64,000 nucleotides of DNA. Source: Pseudomonas resinovorans NBRC 106553 (GTDB taxonomy: Bacteria; Pseudomonadota; Gammaproteobacteria; Pseudomonadales; Pseudomonadaceae). Numbering within the stretch: position 1 is the first letter of the stretch; every line of letters begins with the position of its first letter. Both the position numbers and the translations under genes were made by a program. The stretch spans positions 5,270,001-5,334,000 of the forward strand of contig NC_021499.1 of the NCBI RefSeq assembly GCF_000412695.1. Direction: 5' to 3'. This document shows positions 12,940 through 21,782 of this stretch, piece by piece. Under the pieces are notes generated by a model. The model did not search any database and was not told where the DNA came from. It saw only the letters and a program-made list of their open reading frames with translations.

Positions 12940-14307
12940 TTAGCGAACGCCCGCCTGGCGCAGGGCCGCCGGGGTGAAGTCGCTTTCCGAAGCGGTGAAG
13001 CTGAAGTCGTAGGACTGTTTCTCCTCGTTCTTCATGCCCAGGGCCAGGTAGCGACCGGAGAGCAGGTCGTGGAGGCTTTCCAGGGTGTACCAGGGCACCT
13101 GGTGGTTGTAGTAGTACTGGGAGTGGGCCTCGGCCACGCGCCACAGGGTGCCACGACCGTCGTAATGGTCGATGGCTGCGGCTTGCCAGGTGTCCTCGTC
13201 GATGTAGAAGTCACGCTTGGCGTAGATGTGGCGCTCGCCCGGTTTCAGGGTGGCGACCACGTGCCATACGCGGTGCAGCTCGTAGCGGGTCAGGTCCTGG
13301 TTGATGTGGCCGGCCTTGATGATGTCCTTGTACTTCAGGCTCGGATCATCCAGCGCGTAGCTGTTGTAGGGGATGTAGATCTCTTTCTTGCCTTCCAGCT
13401 TCCAGTCGTAACGGTCCGGAGCACCGTTGTACATGTCGAAGTTGTCGGAAGTACGCAGGCCGTCGGCGGCGGTACCCGGACCGTCGTAGGACACCTGCGG
13501 CGCACGGCGCACGCGGCGCTGACCGGCGTTGTAGAGCCAGGCCAGGCGCGGCTCCTTCACCTGGTTGAGGGTTTCGTGCACCAGCAGCACGTTACCGGCC
13601 AGGCGCGACGGAGCGGTCACGCGCTGCTTGAAGTAGAAGAGCACGTTGCTCTCCTTGCTCGGGTCGTAGCCCTTCAGTTGGTCACGGAAGGTGAACTCGT
13701 CCTGGAAGTACACCAGGCTGAAGGAGCCGTTCGGCTGCGGGGTGGCCTGGGTCACCAGGCGGCGCACGCTGCCGCCACGGTAGCGGGTGATGTGGTTCCA
13801 GATGGCTTCCAGGCCGTCCTTCGGAATCGGGAAGGGGTTGGCGGTGCGGAAGTTCTCCAGGCCGTTGCCGCCTTCCACCAGCTTGGTGTTGGTGGCGTTG
13901 AACTTGGTGGCCTCGATCACCTTGTCCGGCACGGTGGCCGAACGGTGGGTGGTGTACACCGGCATCTTGTAGCTATCGGGGTAGCGCTTGAACATCGCCA
14001 CCTGGCCGGGGGTCAGCTTGTCCTTGTACTGGTCGACGTTCTGCGCGGTGATGGTGAACAGCGGCTTTTCGTTGGCGAAGGGGTTCGACAGGAAGCCCCT
14101 GGCATCGACGGTGCCGGCGTTCTTCGGCAGGCCGCCGGTCCACGCGGGGATGGTGCCATCGGCGTTGCCGGCCATTTCCGCGCCCAGCGGAGTCAGGGTG
14201 GTGCCGAGCTTGGCCGCCTCTTCGGCGGACACCGCCGCCATGACGCTGGTGGCCAGCAGGGAAAGCGCGAGGACGCCGGTTTGCAGCAGACTCTTTGTTA
14301 TTTTCAT
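12940..14307 (-). CDS. DUF1329 periplasmic protein (LolA/LolB-like fold family)
   Basis: A 455-residue exported protein with a clear Sec signal peptide (MKITKSLLQ ... LLATSVMA, cleavage near residue 24). The mature part matches DUF1329: ITRYRGGSVRRLV, the TYELHRVWHVVATLK-like region and KRDFYIDEDTWQ. DUF1329 proteins are predicted to resemble LolA/LolB lipoprotein carriers and co-occur with DUF1302. A TTG start six codons earlier is rejected because AGGAAG is spaced correctly for this ATG. It lies 31 bases after the DUF1302 gene, in the same operon. A role in moving lipid-like molecules across the periplasm is inference from fold and context. Confidence 0.85.
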   Translation of the reverse strand: MKITKSLLQTGVLALSLLATSVMAAVSAEEAAKLGTTLTPLGAEMAGNADGTIPAWTGGLPKNAGTVDARGFLSNPFANEKPLFTITAQNVDQYKDKLTPGQVAMFKRYPDSYKMPVYTTHRSATVPDKVIEATKFNATNTKLVEGGNGLENFRTANPFPIPKDGLEAIWNHITRYRGGSVRRLVTQATPQPNGSFSLVYFQDEFTFRDQLKGYDPSKESNVLFYFKQRVTAPSRLAGNVLLVHETLNQVKEPRLAWLYNAGQRRVRRAPQVSYDGPGTAADGLRTSDNFDMYNGAPDRYDWKLEGKKEIYIPYNSYALDDPSLKYKDIIKAGHINQDLTRYELHRVWHVVATLKPGERHIYAKRDFYIDEDTWQAAAIDHYDGRGTLWRVAEAHSQYYYNHQVPWYTLESLHDLLSGRYLALGMKNEEKQSYDFSFTASESDFTPAALRQAGVR

Positions 14308-14338
14308 TTCTGTTGTCTTCCTCAAGATTGCAGTCCGC

Positions 14339-16294
14339 TTAGAAGTTCACGCCAACGCTGAGCGCGAGGAAATCGCGATCGATCAGGGTGTTGTACCGGC
14401 CGCCGAAGAAATCGGTGTAGGACACGTTGGCGGTGTAGGTGTTCTGGTACTCGGCATCCAGGCCCAGGCTCACGGCCTTGGCGCCTTCGGTGAACAGGCC
14501 GTTCGGACCGTAACCGTCGACGTCATGGGACCAGGCCACGCTCGGCTTGAGGTTGATACCGGCGAACACGTCGTTGTAGTCCCACACCGCACGAACGCGG
14601 TAGCCCCAGGAAGTGCTGGTGACGAAGCCGTCGTCTTCGCAGTACTTGCTGACGTTCTCGCCGTTGGGGTTGCCCAGGGTGCCGGCGTTGAGGGTCTGGC
14701 AGGTGTTGTTCGGCAGCGGGCCGGGACCGAAGGACGGGTCACGACCGTAACGCGCCTTGCTGGAGCTCTCCAGGCCGCCCACGCGGGTAACGCCCACTTC
14801 GCCCACCATGGTCAAGCGGCTGGCGCCCATGACCTGGTCGAAGAAGTGCGTGAAGGTGGTCTGGAACTGGGTGATCTCCTTGCGGCGATAACCGTGCAGG
14901 TCGGAACCCGGGCTGCCCTGCAGCGGCGACACGTTGGGGTTCAGCGGGGTCAGGCCGGCGAACAGGATGTCGGTGGTGTTCAGCTGCACCGGCGCGTTCG
15001 GGCGGTAGCTGACCTCGCCGCTCCAGGCGGTGCCGGTGGGCAGGGTGGTGGAGAAGCTCAGGCCATACAGGCGGATGTCTTCCGGGTACTCGATGAAGTA
15101 CTGGGAGTTACCCGCGATCACCAGCGGCGCCAGGGTAGGCGTCAGCTGGCCGGCCAGGGCGGCGGCTTGTGCCGGCGGCACACCGGCGGCGATCAGTGCC
15201 TGGGCCAGTTGCGGACCGAAGCCGTTCGGGTTCAGCGGGCTGAAGTCGGCGAAGGTAGCGGCATCGGCGGCGGCACCGCTGAAGAACGGCGCGCGGCTGT
15301 GGTAGTTCATGAAGTAGGCGCCGAACTCGGTGTCCAGCTGGTCAGCGAAGTAACGCATGGCCAGGCCGAACTGGCCGTCGTCCTTGGCATCGCGGTCCGG
15401 GCCGCGACGGACAAGCACGCCTTCGTCGGGGTTGCCCCAGGTCACGCCGTTGTTGGCCAGTACGCCCTGCACCACAGGGGAGATCGGGCCGAGGGCGCCG
15501 GCCAGCGCGGATTGCGTGCGCAGTACCGCCAGGTTGTTGTCGCAACCGTCGGCGACCACGTCCGGCTGGGAGAAGAAGGTGCCGCAGTTGTCGATGACGG
15601 TCTGGTCCCACTCGATCTGGTAGAAGGCTTCGGCCGACAGGTTGTCGGTCAGGCTCTGGGACACATAGAACATGTTGACCGGGATCAGGCCTTCCTTGAT
15701 CTCGGCGCCGGGACGGCGGAACGCGGACACGTCGATCGGGTTGATCGAGTTGATGCTGTTGCCGATGAAGGTGCTTTCACCCCAGCTCACCACCTGCTTG
15801 CCCAGGCGCACGCTGCCCGGCAGGTCGTCGATGTTGTAGTTGTGGTAGACGAAGGCGTCGAGGAATTCCGCGCCACGGGACTTGGCGCCTTCCTTGCGGC
15901 CGCTGTCGTCGATCGGCTTGAACGGGCGGTTCTCGTCTTTGAGTTCGAAGTCGTACCAGTACTTGCCACGGACGAAGATGCCGGTGTCACCGTACTTGAG
16001 TTCAAGGTCATGGATACCCTTGAAGATCTTCGAGAAGGTTTCACCCTTCTTGAAGTTCAGGCGGCCATCGTCGGAGGTCTGGGACAGACCATCCCCGCCG
16101 TTGTTGACACCGATGAGGTCCGGATCGGCGGAGCGCATCGACCAGCTTGCGCCGACCGACAGCGAGGAGTCGAACTGGCCTTCGATTTCACCGATGTTGA
16201 AGGTCACGCCGAATGCCGGAGCGGCGAGCGTGGAAGCGAGGCTGACGGCCAGTGGCAACTTCGCCAGGCGCCAGAACGTTGTAGTTTTTGTCAT
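14339..16294 (-). CDS. DUF1302 outer-membrane protein (predicted beta-barrel)
   Basis: A 651-residue exported protein. The signal peptide ends near APAFG (residue 29) and is followed by the family start FNIGEIEGQFDSSLSVGASW. DUF1302 proteins are aromatic-rich with alternating strands (for example KYWYDFELKD and YQNTYTANVSYTDFFGG) and end in an aromatic (SVGVNF), the typical signal of outer-membrane barrels. GGAGTAG precedes the start. It is the first gene of a two-gene unit with DUF1329, downstream of a 240-bp region containing palindromes. The cargo is unknown; acyl-CoA synthetase and thiolase neighbours suggest a fatty acid, ester or other hydrophobic carbon source. Confidence 0.86.
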   Translation of the reverse strand: MTKTTTFWRLAKLPLAVSLASTLAAPAFGVTFNIGEIEGQFDSSLSVGASWSMRSADPDLIGVNNGGDGLSQTSDDGRLNFKKGETFSKIFKGIHDLELKYGDTGIFVRGKYWYDFELKDENRPFKPIDDSGRKEGAKSRGAEFLDAFVYHNYNIDDLPGSVRLGKQVVSWGESTFIGNSINSINPIDVSAFRRPGAEIKEGLIPVNMFYVSQSLTDNLSAEAFYQIEWDQTVIDNCGTFFSQPDVVADGCDNNLAVLRTQSALAGALGPISPVVQGVLANNGVTWGNPDEGVLVRRGPDRDAKDDGQFGLAMRYFADQLDTEFGAYFMNYHSRAPFFSGAAADAATFADFSPLNPNGFGPQLAQALIAAGVPPAQAAALAGQLTPTLAPLVIAGNSQYFIEYPEDIRLYGLSFSTTLPTGTAWSGEVSYRPNAPVQLNTTDILFAGLTPLNPNVSPLQGSPGSDLHGYRRKEITQFQTTFTHFFDQVMGASRLTMVGEVGVTRVGGLESSSKARYGRDPSFGPGPLPNNTCQTLNAGTLGNPNGENVSKYCEDDGFVTSTSWGYRVRAVWDYNDVFAGINLKPSVAWSHDVDGYGPNGLFTEGAKAVSLGLDAEYQNTYTANVSYTDFFGGRYNTLIDRDFLALSVGVNF

Positions 16295-16414
16295 CGACGC
16301 TACTCCATGTGTTTTTTGTTATTGATGGTGACGGACTATAGCCAGCAGGTATTAGCGCTTGATCCCTCGAAAGTGTGATTTGCGGCCCCCAGACACTCTG
16401 GCTCGCCCCTTCGA

Positions 16415-16426
16415 CGGATTAGTCCG
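16415..16426. promoter_or_regulatory. Candidate operator CGGATTAGTCCG upstream of DUF1302
   Basis: A near-perfect 12-bp palindrome (10 of 12 positions symmetric) lies about 120 bases upstream of the DUF1302 start. The related direct element GACGGACTA at 16330-16338 repeats the left half (GACGGATTA at 16413-16421). It could be the site of the MalT-type regulator; this is inference. Confidence 0.4.
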
Positions 16427-16479
16427 ATCCTTCGGTAGGAAAGATAGCCAGTTATTTTCAGAAAGCAGCAATTAGTAAG

Positions 16480-16495
16480 CCAAGCGCTTGCTTGG
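16480..16495. promoter_or_regulatory. Candidate operator CCAAGCGCTTGCTTGG
   Basis: An imperfect palindrome with perfect CCAAG/CTTGG arms sits between the acyl-CoA synthetase stop and the DUF1302 promoter region. The shape fits a TetR-type regulator, but no such gene is adjacent. Just to its right a 9-bp GC-rich hairpin (16502-16526, GGCCGTGCC / GGCACGGCC) without a T-run may end synthetase transcripts. Confidence 0.35.
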
Positions 16496-16534
16496 TTGAT
16501 TGGCCGTGCCCCCCAAAGGCACGGCCAGCGCTGA

Positions 16535-18217
16535 TCAGAGCGCGGAGAGGAAGGTGCTGCCGGCGGCCTGCCATTGGGCGATGTCGACACGAATGCGTTT
16601 CTTGTCCAGCTTGCCGACGCTGGTCTTGGGAATTTCAGTAACAAGCGCGATCTGGCTGGGAATGGCCCACTTATTGATGAGACCTTGCTCGACAAAGGGC
16701 TTGAGGTGTTCCTTCAGCACCTTGGCATCCAGCACCTGCCCGTCACGCGCCACCACCAGGGCGAACGGACGTTCCCCCCACTGCGGATCGGGCACGCCCA
16801 CCACCGCTACTTCACGCACGGCCGGGTGACGGCTGATCAGGTCTTCCAGCTCCAGGGAGGAGATCCACTCGCCGCCGGTCTTGATCACATCCTTGATGCG
16901 GTCGCGGATATCGATGAAGCCCATGCCGTCCAGGGTCGCCACGTCGCCGGTGTGCAGCCAGCCATGTTCCCAGAGCTCCTCGCTCTTCTGCGCCTCGTTG
17001 AAATAGCCGTAGGTCAGCCAGGGGGCGCGCAGTACCAGTTCGCCCTGGGACTCGCCGTCCACCGGCTGGAACTGGCCGTCGCTGTCCATCACCGCCGCTT
17101 CCACCAGCGGCACCGGCACGCCGGCCTTGATGCGGTAGGTGATGCGCTCGTCCTCGCTGCCGGCCAGCAGTTCTTCGTTCAGATGGGCCACGGAAATCAG
17201 CGGGCAGGTCTCGGACATGCCGTAGGCGGCGGTGAGCTGGATGCCCCGCGCCTTGGCGGCCTCGTAGAGGGTGCGGTTCAGCGCGCTGCCGCCGATGATC
17301 ATCTTCAGGCCGCCGAAGTCATGGCCCTGGGCGTTCGGCGCGTTCATCACCATCTGCAGGATGGTCGGCACGCAATGGGAGAAGGTGACCTTTTCCTCGC
17401 GGATCAGGCGGCAGAGCATGTCGGGCTCGTAGCGGCCCGGATAGACCTGCTTGACCCCCAGCATGGTGGCCACGTAGGGCACGCCCCAGGCGTGGACGTG
17501 GAACATCGGGGTGATGGGCATGTACACGTCGTCGGTGCCCATCAGGCGGATGCTGTCCAGCGCGCCGATGGTGGAGGCCATGGACAGGGTATGCAGCACC
17601 AGTTGCCGGTGGGTGAAGTAGACGCCCTTGGGATTGCCGGTGGTGCCGGTGGTATAGAAGGTGGTGGCCACCGAGTTCTCGTCGAAGTCGGGGAAGTCGT
17701 ACTTCGGGCTGGCCGCGGCCAGCAGGGTCTCGTACTCGCCCACCAGGTTCGGCAGGTCGGCAGCATGGTCGTCGCCATCGGTGAGCAGCAGGGTCTTCTC
17801 CACCGTGGTCAGCTGGCTGCCGATGGACTTGTAGATCGGCACGAACTCGCTGTTGACCAGCACGAAGCGGTCCTCGGCGTGGTTCATGGTGTAGAGGATC
17901 TGTTCCGGCGAGAGGCGGATGTTGATGGTGTGCAGCACCGCGCCGATCATCGGGATGGCGAACATGCACTCCAGGTAACGGTGGCTGTCCCAATCCATCA
18001 CCGCCACCGTGTCGCCGGCCTTCACCCCGGCCTGGGTCAGCACGTTGGCCAGGCGCGCCACGCGCTCGTTGAAGGTGGCGTAGCTGTAGCGGATACGGTC
18101 GCGATAGACGATTTCGCGGGTTTTCTCGTAGCGGCTGCCGGACATCAGCAGGCGCTTGATCAGCAGCGGATAGACGTAGGCGTTGTCGGCCGGCTTGATG
18201 ATGCGGGTCTTGAGCAT
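16535..18217 (-). CDS. Long/medium-chain acyl-CoA synthetase (AMP-forming)
   Basis: A 560-residue ANL-superfamily ligase that activates a carboxylate to its CoA thioester via an acyl-adenylate. Motifs: P-loop-like [13 protein letters not shown] (about 185), AYGMSETCP (about 335), [10 protein letters not shown] ... GWLHTGDVA (about 415-430), [13 protein letters not shown] (about 445-458) and the C-terminal [13 protein letters not shown] with the catalytic Lys. These match the medium/long-chain fatty acyl-CoA ligase group, but chain length cannot be read from sequence. AGGTAA precedes the start. It is divergent from the thiolase and upstream of the DUF1302-DUF1329 genes on the same strand, forming an acyl uptake/activation locus. 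Confidence 0.88.
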   Translation of the reverse strand: MLKTRIIKPADNAYVYPLLIKRLLMSGSRYEKTREIVYRDRIRYSYATFNERVARLANVLTQAGVKAGDTVAVMDWDSHRYLECMFAIPMIGAVLHTINIRLSPEQILYTMNHAEDRFVLVNSEFVPIYKSIGSQLTTVEKTLLLTDGDDHAADLPNLVGEYETLLAAASPKYDFPDFDENSVATTFYTTGTTGNPKGVYFTHRQLVLHTLSMASTIGALDSIRLMGTDDVYMPITPMFHVHAWGVPYVATMLGVKQVYPGRYEPDMLCRLIREEKVTFSHCVPTILQMVMNAPNAQGHDFGGLKMIIGGSALNRTLYEAAKARGIQLTAAYGMSETCPLISVAHLNEELLAGSEDERITYRIKAGVPVPLVEAAVMDSDGQFQPVDGESQGELVLRAPWLTYGYFNEAQKSEELWEHGWLHTGDVATLDGMGFIDIRDRIKDVIKTGGEWISSLELEDLISRHPAVREVAVVGVPDPQWGERPFALVVARDGQVLDAKVLKEHLKPFVEQGLINKWAIPSQIALVTEIPKTSVGKLDKKRIRVDIAQWQAAGSTFLSAL

Positions 18218-18284
18218 TGGGCTTACCTGATGAGGTGGAAGAGATTTGGCATTGGTCCCGACTTTAGGTCGCGGCGCCCAGGCG

Positions 18285-18324
18285 CAAATCAGTCAAAAGA
18301 GTGATTTGTCGGGTGACTCTTTTT
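18285..18324. promoter_or_regulatory. Two interleaved inverted repeats between acyl-CoA synthetase and thiolase
   Basis: CAAATCA (18285-18291) pairs with TGATTTG (18302-18308) across 10 bases. AAAAGAGT (18295-18302) pairs with ACTCTTTT (18316-18323) across 13 bases. Both are perfect and interlock in the 180-bp divergent promoter region. They are candidate operators coordinating the two genes. The half-site GTGATTTG also occurs at 16375-16382, upstream of DUF1302, but an 8-base match could be chance. Confidence 0.45.
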
Positions 18325-18397
18325 AGCGTTCCGGTCACGAGATAGAATCCGGGGCTTCGGCCGGTCGCGGCCAGTAATCCACAGAGGTAGGTTCGAG

Positions 18398-19573
18398 ATG
18401 TCCGATATCGTGATCGTCAGTGGCGCCCGTACTCCCATGGGCGGCTTCCAGGGCAGCCTGTCCGGCGTTTCCGCCGTGGACCTTGGAGCGCTGGCCATAC
18501 GCGAGGCCGTCAGCCGTGCCGGCATCGCGCCGGCCGATGTGCAGGAAGTGATCATGGGCAACGTACTGCCCGCCGGCCTCAAGCAGGGCCCGGCCCGCCA
18601 GGCCGCACTGAACGCCGGCCTGCCCGCCGCCACCGGCTGCACCACCATCAACAAGCTGTGCGGCTCCGGCATGAAGGCCGTGATGCTGGCCCACGACCTG
18701 CTCAAGGCCGGCAGCAACTCGGTGATGGTGGCCGGCGGCATGGAAAGCATGTCCAACGCCCCCTACGTACTGGAAAAGGCCCGCACTGGCCTGCGCATGG
18801 GTCATGGCGAGATCAAGGACCACATGTTCCTCGACGGCCTGGAAGATGCCCGCAGCGGCCGCCTGATGGGCTCCTTCGCCCAGGAAACCGCCGACCAGCA
18901 CGGCGTGACCCGTGAAGACATGGACGCCTACGCCATCGAGTCGCTGAAGCGCGCCCAGGCCGCCATCGCCGACGGCTCCCTGGCCGCCGAGATCGTCCCG
19001 GTGACCGTGACCACCCGCAAGGGTGAAGTGGTGGTCAAGGACGACGAGCAGCCGCTGACCGCCAACCTGGACAAGATCCCCGGTCTGCGCCCGGCCTTCC
19101 GCAAGGACGGCACCATCACCGCCGCGAACGCCAGCTCCATCTCCGACGGCGCCAGCGCGCTGGTCCTGATGACCGCCGATGAAGCCGCCCGCCGTGGCCT
19201 CAAGCCCCTGGCGAAGATCGTCGGCCACGCCACCCAGAGCCAGGACCCGAGCGAGTTCACCCTGGCCCCCATCGGCGCCATGACCAACCTGTTCAAGAAG
19301 ACCGGCTGGAACAAGGACGACGTCGACCTGTTCGAGATCAACGAAGCCTTCGCCATGGTCACCATGCTGGCCATGCGCGAACACGGCCTGGACCACGCCA
19401 AGGTCAACGTCTACGGCGGCGCCTGCGCCCAGGGCCACCCGGTGGGTTCTACCGGCTCGCGGATCATCATCACCCTGATCAACGCCCTGCGTAACAAGGG
19501 CGGCAAGCGCGGCGTGGCTTCGCTGTGCATCGGTGGTGGCGAGGCGACCGCGGTGGCGATCGAGCTGCTCTGA
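18398..19573 (+). CDS. Acetyl-CoA C-acyltransferase (thiolase)
   Basis: A 391-residue thiolase that cleaves 3-ketoacyl-CoA or condenses acetyl-CoA units. It has the start IVSGARTPMGGFQG, the nucleophilic Cys in INKLCGSGMKAV (about residue 88), the GGACAQGHPVGSTGSR region with catalytic His (about 349), and the second Cys in SLCIGGGEATA (about 379). It is closer to the AtoB/PhaA type than to FadA, though the degradative role is likely with the divergent acyl-CoA synthetase. AGGTAG is upstream of the ATG and a strong terminator follows the stop. Confidence 0.9.
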   Translation: MSDIVIVSGARTPMGGFQGSLSGVSAVDLGALAIREAVSRAGIAPADVQEVIMGNVLPAGLKQGPARQAALNAGLPAATGCTTINKLCGSGMKAVMLAHDLLKAGSNSVMVAGGMESMSNAPYVLEKARTGLRMGHGEIKDHMFLDGLEDARSGRLMGSFAQETADQHGVTREDMDAYAIESLKRAQAAIADGSLAAEIVPVTVTTRKGEVVVKDDEQPLTANLDKIPGLRPAFRKDGTITAANASSISDGASALVLMTADEAARRGLKPLAKIVGHATQSQDPSEFTLAPIGAMTNLFKKTGWNKDDVDLFEINEAFAMVTMLAMREHGLDHAKVNVYGGACAQGHPVGSTGSRIIITLINALRNKGGKRGVASLCIGGGEATAVAIELL

Positions 19574-19589
19574 GGTTGATGTGGAAATG

Positions 19590-19619
19590 AAAAAGCGCGG
19601 CCTTGGCCGCGCTTTTTTG
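19590..19619 (+). terminator. Terminator after the thiolase
   Basis: The hairpin AAGCGCGGCC / GGCCGCGCTT is followed by TTTTTG, 17 bases after the thiolase stop. Confidence 0.9.
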
Positions 19620-20095
19620 TGGGTGAACGGGGGATGTCGCTCGGATCATTTCCGCATGGGCTGCGGGTTTCTGTTTCGCCTTCCCGGGCGAGTTCCTTTT
19701 CCAATCGTTGAAAAGGAACCAAAAAACTTGCCCCGACATCCGGGTTTGGCTTCGCCAAACTCCCCTCGCTCCATCCTTGCTCCGGGGGCCCGCCGCGAAG
19801 GGCCATCCATGGCCCTGCGCGGCTCTCGCGGCATCCATGCCGCTCGTCCCCCTCCACAAGGATTCCACTCAGCCTCCTGAAGGGGCGCTTTGCGCGGCGT
19901 CATCTCCTCTGTTTCATTCCAGGCCGGTATGGGCAACAGAACTGCATCGCGCCTGCCCGCGCGAGTCACCCCTCGCCCACCGAGAGAGGGGCGGGGGAGA
20001 GGGAGGTTTCAAAGCGCGGGAAGCCAGCCAGAGCACCACACAAAATTGACGATCCGGTCGGCCACCGCGAAGCGCCCTTCCGCCCGATCGCAAAC
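19620..20095. other. Long intergenic stretch with repeat-like palindromic segments, no gene seen
   Basis: About 475 bases between convergent genes. Segments include an inverted pair GAGTTCCTTTTCCAATCG / TTGAAAAGGAACC near 19689-19720, a block of GGC/GCC-rich short palindromes (GGCCATCCATGGCC, 19800-19813; CGGCATCCATGCCG, 19829-19842), and a block at about 19968-20007 (CCCTCGCCCACCGAGAG ... GGGGCGGGGGAGAGGG). These look like fragments of dispersed non-coding repeats found in many proteobacterial genomes. The open frames here have no family signature and no ribosome site. Confidence 0.5.
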
Positions 20096-20725
20096 CTACT
20101 TCAGCTCGGAAAACGCCAGCTTTATCCCCAACCCCACCAGCACCGCCCCCATCAACCGATCAAACCAGTGCCCCATGCGGGCAAAGCCGGCGCGCACCCG
20201 GCGTTGGCTGAACAGCAAGGCCACCAGGCTGAACCAGAGGGCGGTGGCGAAGGCCAGGTAGACGCCATAGCCGGCCTGGATCGCCAGCGGGGTGTGCGGG
20301 TTGATCACCACGGTGAACAGGGAAAGGAAGAACAGCGTCGCCTTGGGGTTCAGGCCATTGGTGACGAAGCCGGTCACGAAGGCCCCGCGCGGGCTGCGCT
20401 CACCCGCCATGAGCGCGGCCTCGGCGGCGATCGGGTCGGCCGGCTTGGCGCGCAGCGCCTTGATGCCGATGTACAGCAGGTAGGCGGCGGCGGCCCACTT
20501 GAGCGCGTTGAACAGCATGATCGACTGGGACACGATCAGACCGATGCCCAGCAGCGAATAGCCCACGTGGACGAAAATTCCGCAGCCCACCCCCAGGGCC
20601 GTCCAGGTGCCGGCACGACGGCCATGGGCGACGCTCTCGCGTACCACGATGGCGAAATCCGGGCCGGGGCTGGCCACGGCCAGCAGGTGGATCAGGGCGA
20701 CGGTCAGGAATTCCGTCCAGTACAT
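20096..20725 (-). CDS. LysE-family amino-acid exporter
   Basis: A 209-residue inner-membrane protein with about six hydrophobic segments and the LysE/RhtB signature ASPGPDFAIVVRESVAHGRRAG (split here by the usual loop) near residues 18-39, plus the conserved GFVTNGLNPKATLFF near 118-132. The family exports amino acids or homoserine lactones by proton antiport; the substrate is not predictable. GGAGGT lies just upstream of the ATG. The frame is open further upstream, but that overlaps the divergent dehydrogenase and lacks family character. Confidence 0.87.
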   Translation of the reverse strand: MYWTEFLTVALIHLLAVASPGPDFAIVVRESVAHGRRAGTWTALGVGCGIFVHVGYSLLGIGLIVSQSIMLFNALKWAAAAYLLYIGIKALRAKPADPIAAEAALMAGERSPRGAFVTGFVTNGLNPKATLFFLSLFTVVINPHTPLAIQAGYGVYLAFATALWFSLVALLFSQRRVRAGFARMGHWFDRLMGAVLVGLGIKLAFSELK

Positions 20726-20807
20726 GGGACCTCCGATAACAACGACGAGCTTTGGTAGGCTGGCAACCTTACGCCTTCGAAAGAACCAGAAAAAGGTACA
20801 GCCCCGC

Positions 20808-21770
20808 ATGAACAGCAGCCGCGCCGTCTTTCTCGACCATGCCTCCCTCGACCTCGGCGACCTCGACCTGTCGCCGTTGCACCAGTCCTTCGACGAACTG
20901 CAGCTGCACCCGCAGACCGCCCCCGACGAAGTGGCCGAGCGCCTGCGCGGGGCCCAGGTGGCCATCAGCAACAAGGTGCGCATCGACGCCGCCGCCATGG
21001 CCGCCAACCCCGAGCTCAAGCTGATCCTGGTGACCGCCACCGGCACCAACAACATCGATCTTGCAGCCGCCCGCGCCCAGGGCATCACCGTGTGCAACTG
21101 CCAGGCCTACGGCACACCCTCGGTGGCCCAGCACACCCTGGCGCTGCTGCTGGCCCTGGCCACCAGCCTGCCCGACTACCAGGCCGCCGTGCGCGCCGGG
21201 CGCTGGCAGCAGGCCAGCCAGTTCTGCCTGCTGGATTTCCCGATCTTCGAGCTGGAAGGCAAGACCCTCGGCCTGCTCGGCCATGGCGAACTGGGCGGCG
21301 CGGTGGCGCGCCTGGCCGAAGCCTTCGGCATGCGCGTGCTGCTCGGCCAGCTGCCGGGCCGTCCGCCCCGCGCCGACCGCCTGCCGCTGGCCGAACTGCT
21401 GCCGCAGGTGGATGCCCTGACCCTGCACTGCCCGCTCAACGAGCAGACCCGCGACATGATCGGCGCCGCCGAGCTGGCGCTGATGAAGCCTGGCGCCCTG
21501 CTGGTGAACACCGCCCGTGGCGGCCTGGTGAACGAAGAAGCCCTGGCCGCCGCGCTGCGCAGCGGTCACCTGGGCGGTGCCGCCACCGACGTGTTGACCC
21601 AGGAACCGCCGCGCGACGGCAACCCCTTGCTGGCCGCCGACATCCCGCGCCTGATCGTCACGCCGCACAACGCCTGGGGCAGTCGCGAGGCCCGTCAGAG
21701 GATTGTCCTCCAGCTTGTGGAGAACACCGAAGCCTGGAGAAGGGAATCGCCCGTCAGAGTTGTCGGATAA
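20808..21770 (+). CDS. hprA: D-2-hydroxyacid dehydrogenase, glycerate dehydrogenase type
   Basis: A 320-residue NAD(P)-dependent dehydrogenase that reduces hydroxypyruvate or a similar 2-oxoacid. It shows the GTNNIDLAAARAQGI substrate-domain motif (about 80-94), a Rossmann motif LGLLGHGELGGAVARL (about 151-166, GxGxxG read as GHGELG), the NTARGGLVNEEAL segment with the catalytic region (about 231-243), and PHNAWGSREAR with the catalytic His (about 285). From memory it corresponds to P. aeruginosa hprA, with rsmC next. AAGGT precedes the chosen ATG. It is followed by a hairpin that overlaps the ribosome site of the next gene. Confidence 0.88.
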   Translation: MNSSRAVFLDHASLDLGDLDLSPLHQSFDELQLHPQTAPDEVAERLRGAQVAISNKVRIDAAAMAANPELKLILVTATGTNNIDLAAARAQGITVCNCQAYGTPSVAQHTLALLLALATSLPDYQAAVRAGRWQQASQFCLLDFPIFELEGKTLGLLGHGELGGAVARLAEAFGMRVLLGQLPGRPPRADRLPLAELLPQVDALTLHCPLNEQTRDMIGAAELALMKPGALLVNTARGGLVNEEALAAALRSGHLGGAATDVLTQEPPRDGNPLLAADIPRLIVTPHNAWGSREARQRIVLQLVENTEAWRRESPVRVVG

Positions 21771-21782
21771 TTCACACCAGAC

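Noticed and set aside
13069..14361. Long open frame on the plus strand opposite DUF1329
   Set aside because: Repetitive Val/Gly/His-rich translation typical of the antisense frame of a GC-rich gene; no ribosome site and no family motif.
19533..20049. Several small open frames in the gap after the thiolase
   Set aside because: They run through palindromic repeat fragments, overlap each other on both strands and lack family similarity.
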